From contig RPFO01000050.1 of the NCBI GenBank assembly GCA_009746045.1, positions 4,844,728 to 4,874,727 on the forward strand: a stretch of 30,000 bases of DNA. Reading direction: 5' to 3'. Made by a program: the position numbers and the translations under genes. Every line of letters begins with the position of its first letter. Positions within the stretch are counted from its first letter, which is position 1. Below, piece by piece: positions 29,769 through 30,000 of this stretch. This stretch comes from Mesostigma viride. Taxonomy: Eukaryota > Streptophyta > Mesostigmatophyceae > Mesostigmatales > Mesostigmataceae. The notes under the pieces are model-generated. The model was not told where the DNA came from, did not search any database, and saw only the letters and a list, made by a program, of their open reading frames with translations.

Positions 29769-30000
29769 TCATTCACGCCTTAAGTTGGGTTGGCTTAAGT
29801 TGGGTTCACGCCTTGTGTTGGGTCGAAAAGGATTTCGGCATTCTAAGTTCAATATCAGTATTTCAGAATAGTATGTTTTAGTATCTTTAGTTCAAATGAG
29901 TAGAATTAAGTAGAGTCATTCACGCCTTAAGTTGGGTTCACGCCTGAAGTTGGTGGGTTGACCCGTAAAAAACCCCGAACCCAACTTAAGGCGTGAATGA
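29769..30000. repeat. Repeated and inverted 23-mer at the window edge, possible mobile-element end
   Basis: tcattcacgccttaagttgg plus gtt occurs at 29769-29791 and 29916-29938 in direct orientation. Its exact inverse complement ends the window at 29978-30000. The surrounding 100-base spacer is AT-rich and non-coding. The right edge cuts whatever follows. Confidence 0.88.

Overview
The window reads as GC-rich nuclear DNA of a green alga (chlorophyte-like). Three things point that way. The retromer gene resembles plant VPS35 more than animal VPS35. Telomere-like heptamers are of the plant CCCTAAA type. A gene for a cAMP-dependent kinase (PKA) regulatory subunit is present, a family that land plants lack. 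Coding sequence lies in short GC-rich exons with GT-AG introns. The introns are packed with minisatellites. I do not name a species.

Layout. 1-629 is a 40-bp satellite, followed at 705-767 by nine heptamers of telomere type. 1360-10313 (+) holds eight exons of VPS35, the core subunit of the retromer coat. The exons for its N-terminal roughly 70-80 residues are not in the window. 10314-18178 is an intergenic stretch with two decayed copies of a LINE ORF1-type reading frame (about 12088-13561 and 14960-15871). Three hairpin-plus-(TTAA)n ends there look like 3' ends of non-LTR retroelements, and no reverse transcriptase is visible. 18179-29008 (-) is a ten-exon gene for a PKA regulatory subunit of 406 residues. 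It has an N-terminal MGSSCS acylation-type motif, an RRMSV inhibitor site and two cyclic-nucleotide-binding domains. 29100-30000 holds a (GTT)n/(AAC)n foldback and, at the right edge, a perfect 23-bp inverted repeat that may be the end of a mobile element.

The two genes are convergent and have no evident functional link. VPS35 acts in endosomal sorting. The PKA regulatory subunit holds a catalytic subunit inactive until cAMP binds. Both have a Gly/Ala-rich low-complexity insert inside an otherwise conserved fold.

The most striking points are the acylation motif at the start of the PKA regulatory subunit where a dimerisation/docking domain would be expected, minisatellites that begin at splice sites (one array repeats a complete 5' splice site four times at 55-bp spacing), a ~0.9 kb (CCCN)n tract at a 5' splice site, and the ORF1-only retroelement relics. 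Exon borders come from reading phase, GT/AG dinucleotides and remembered VPS35 and PKA-R family sequences; no search was run.
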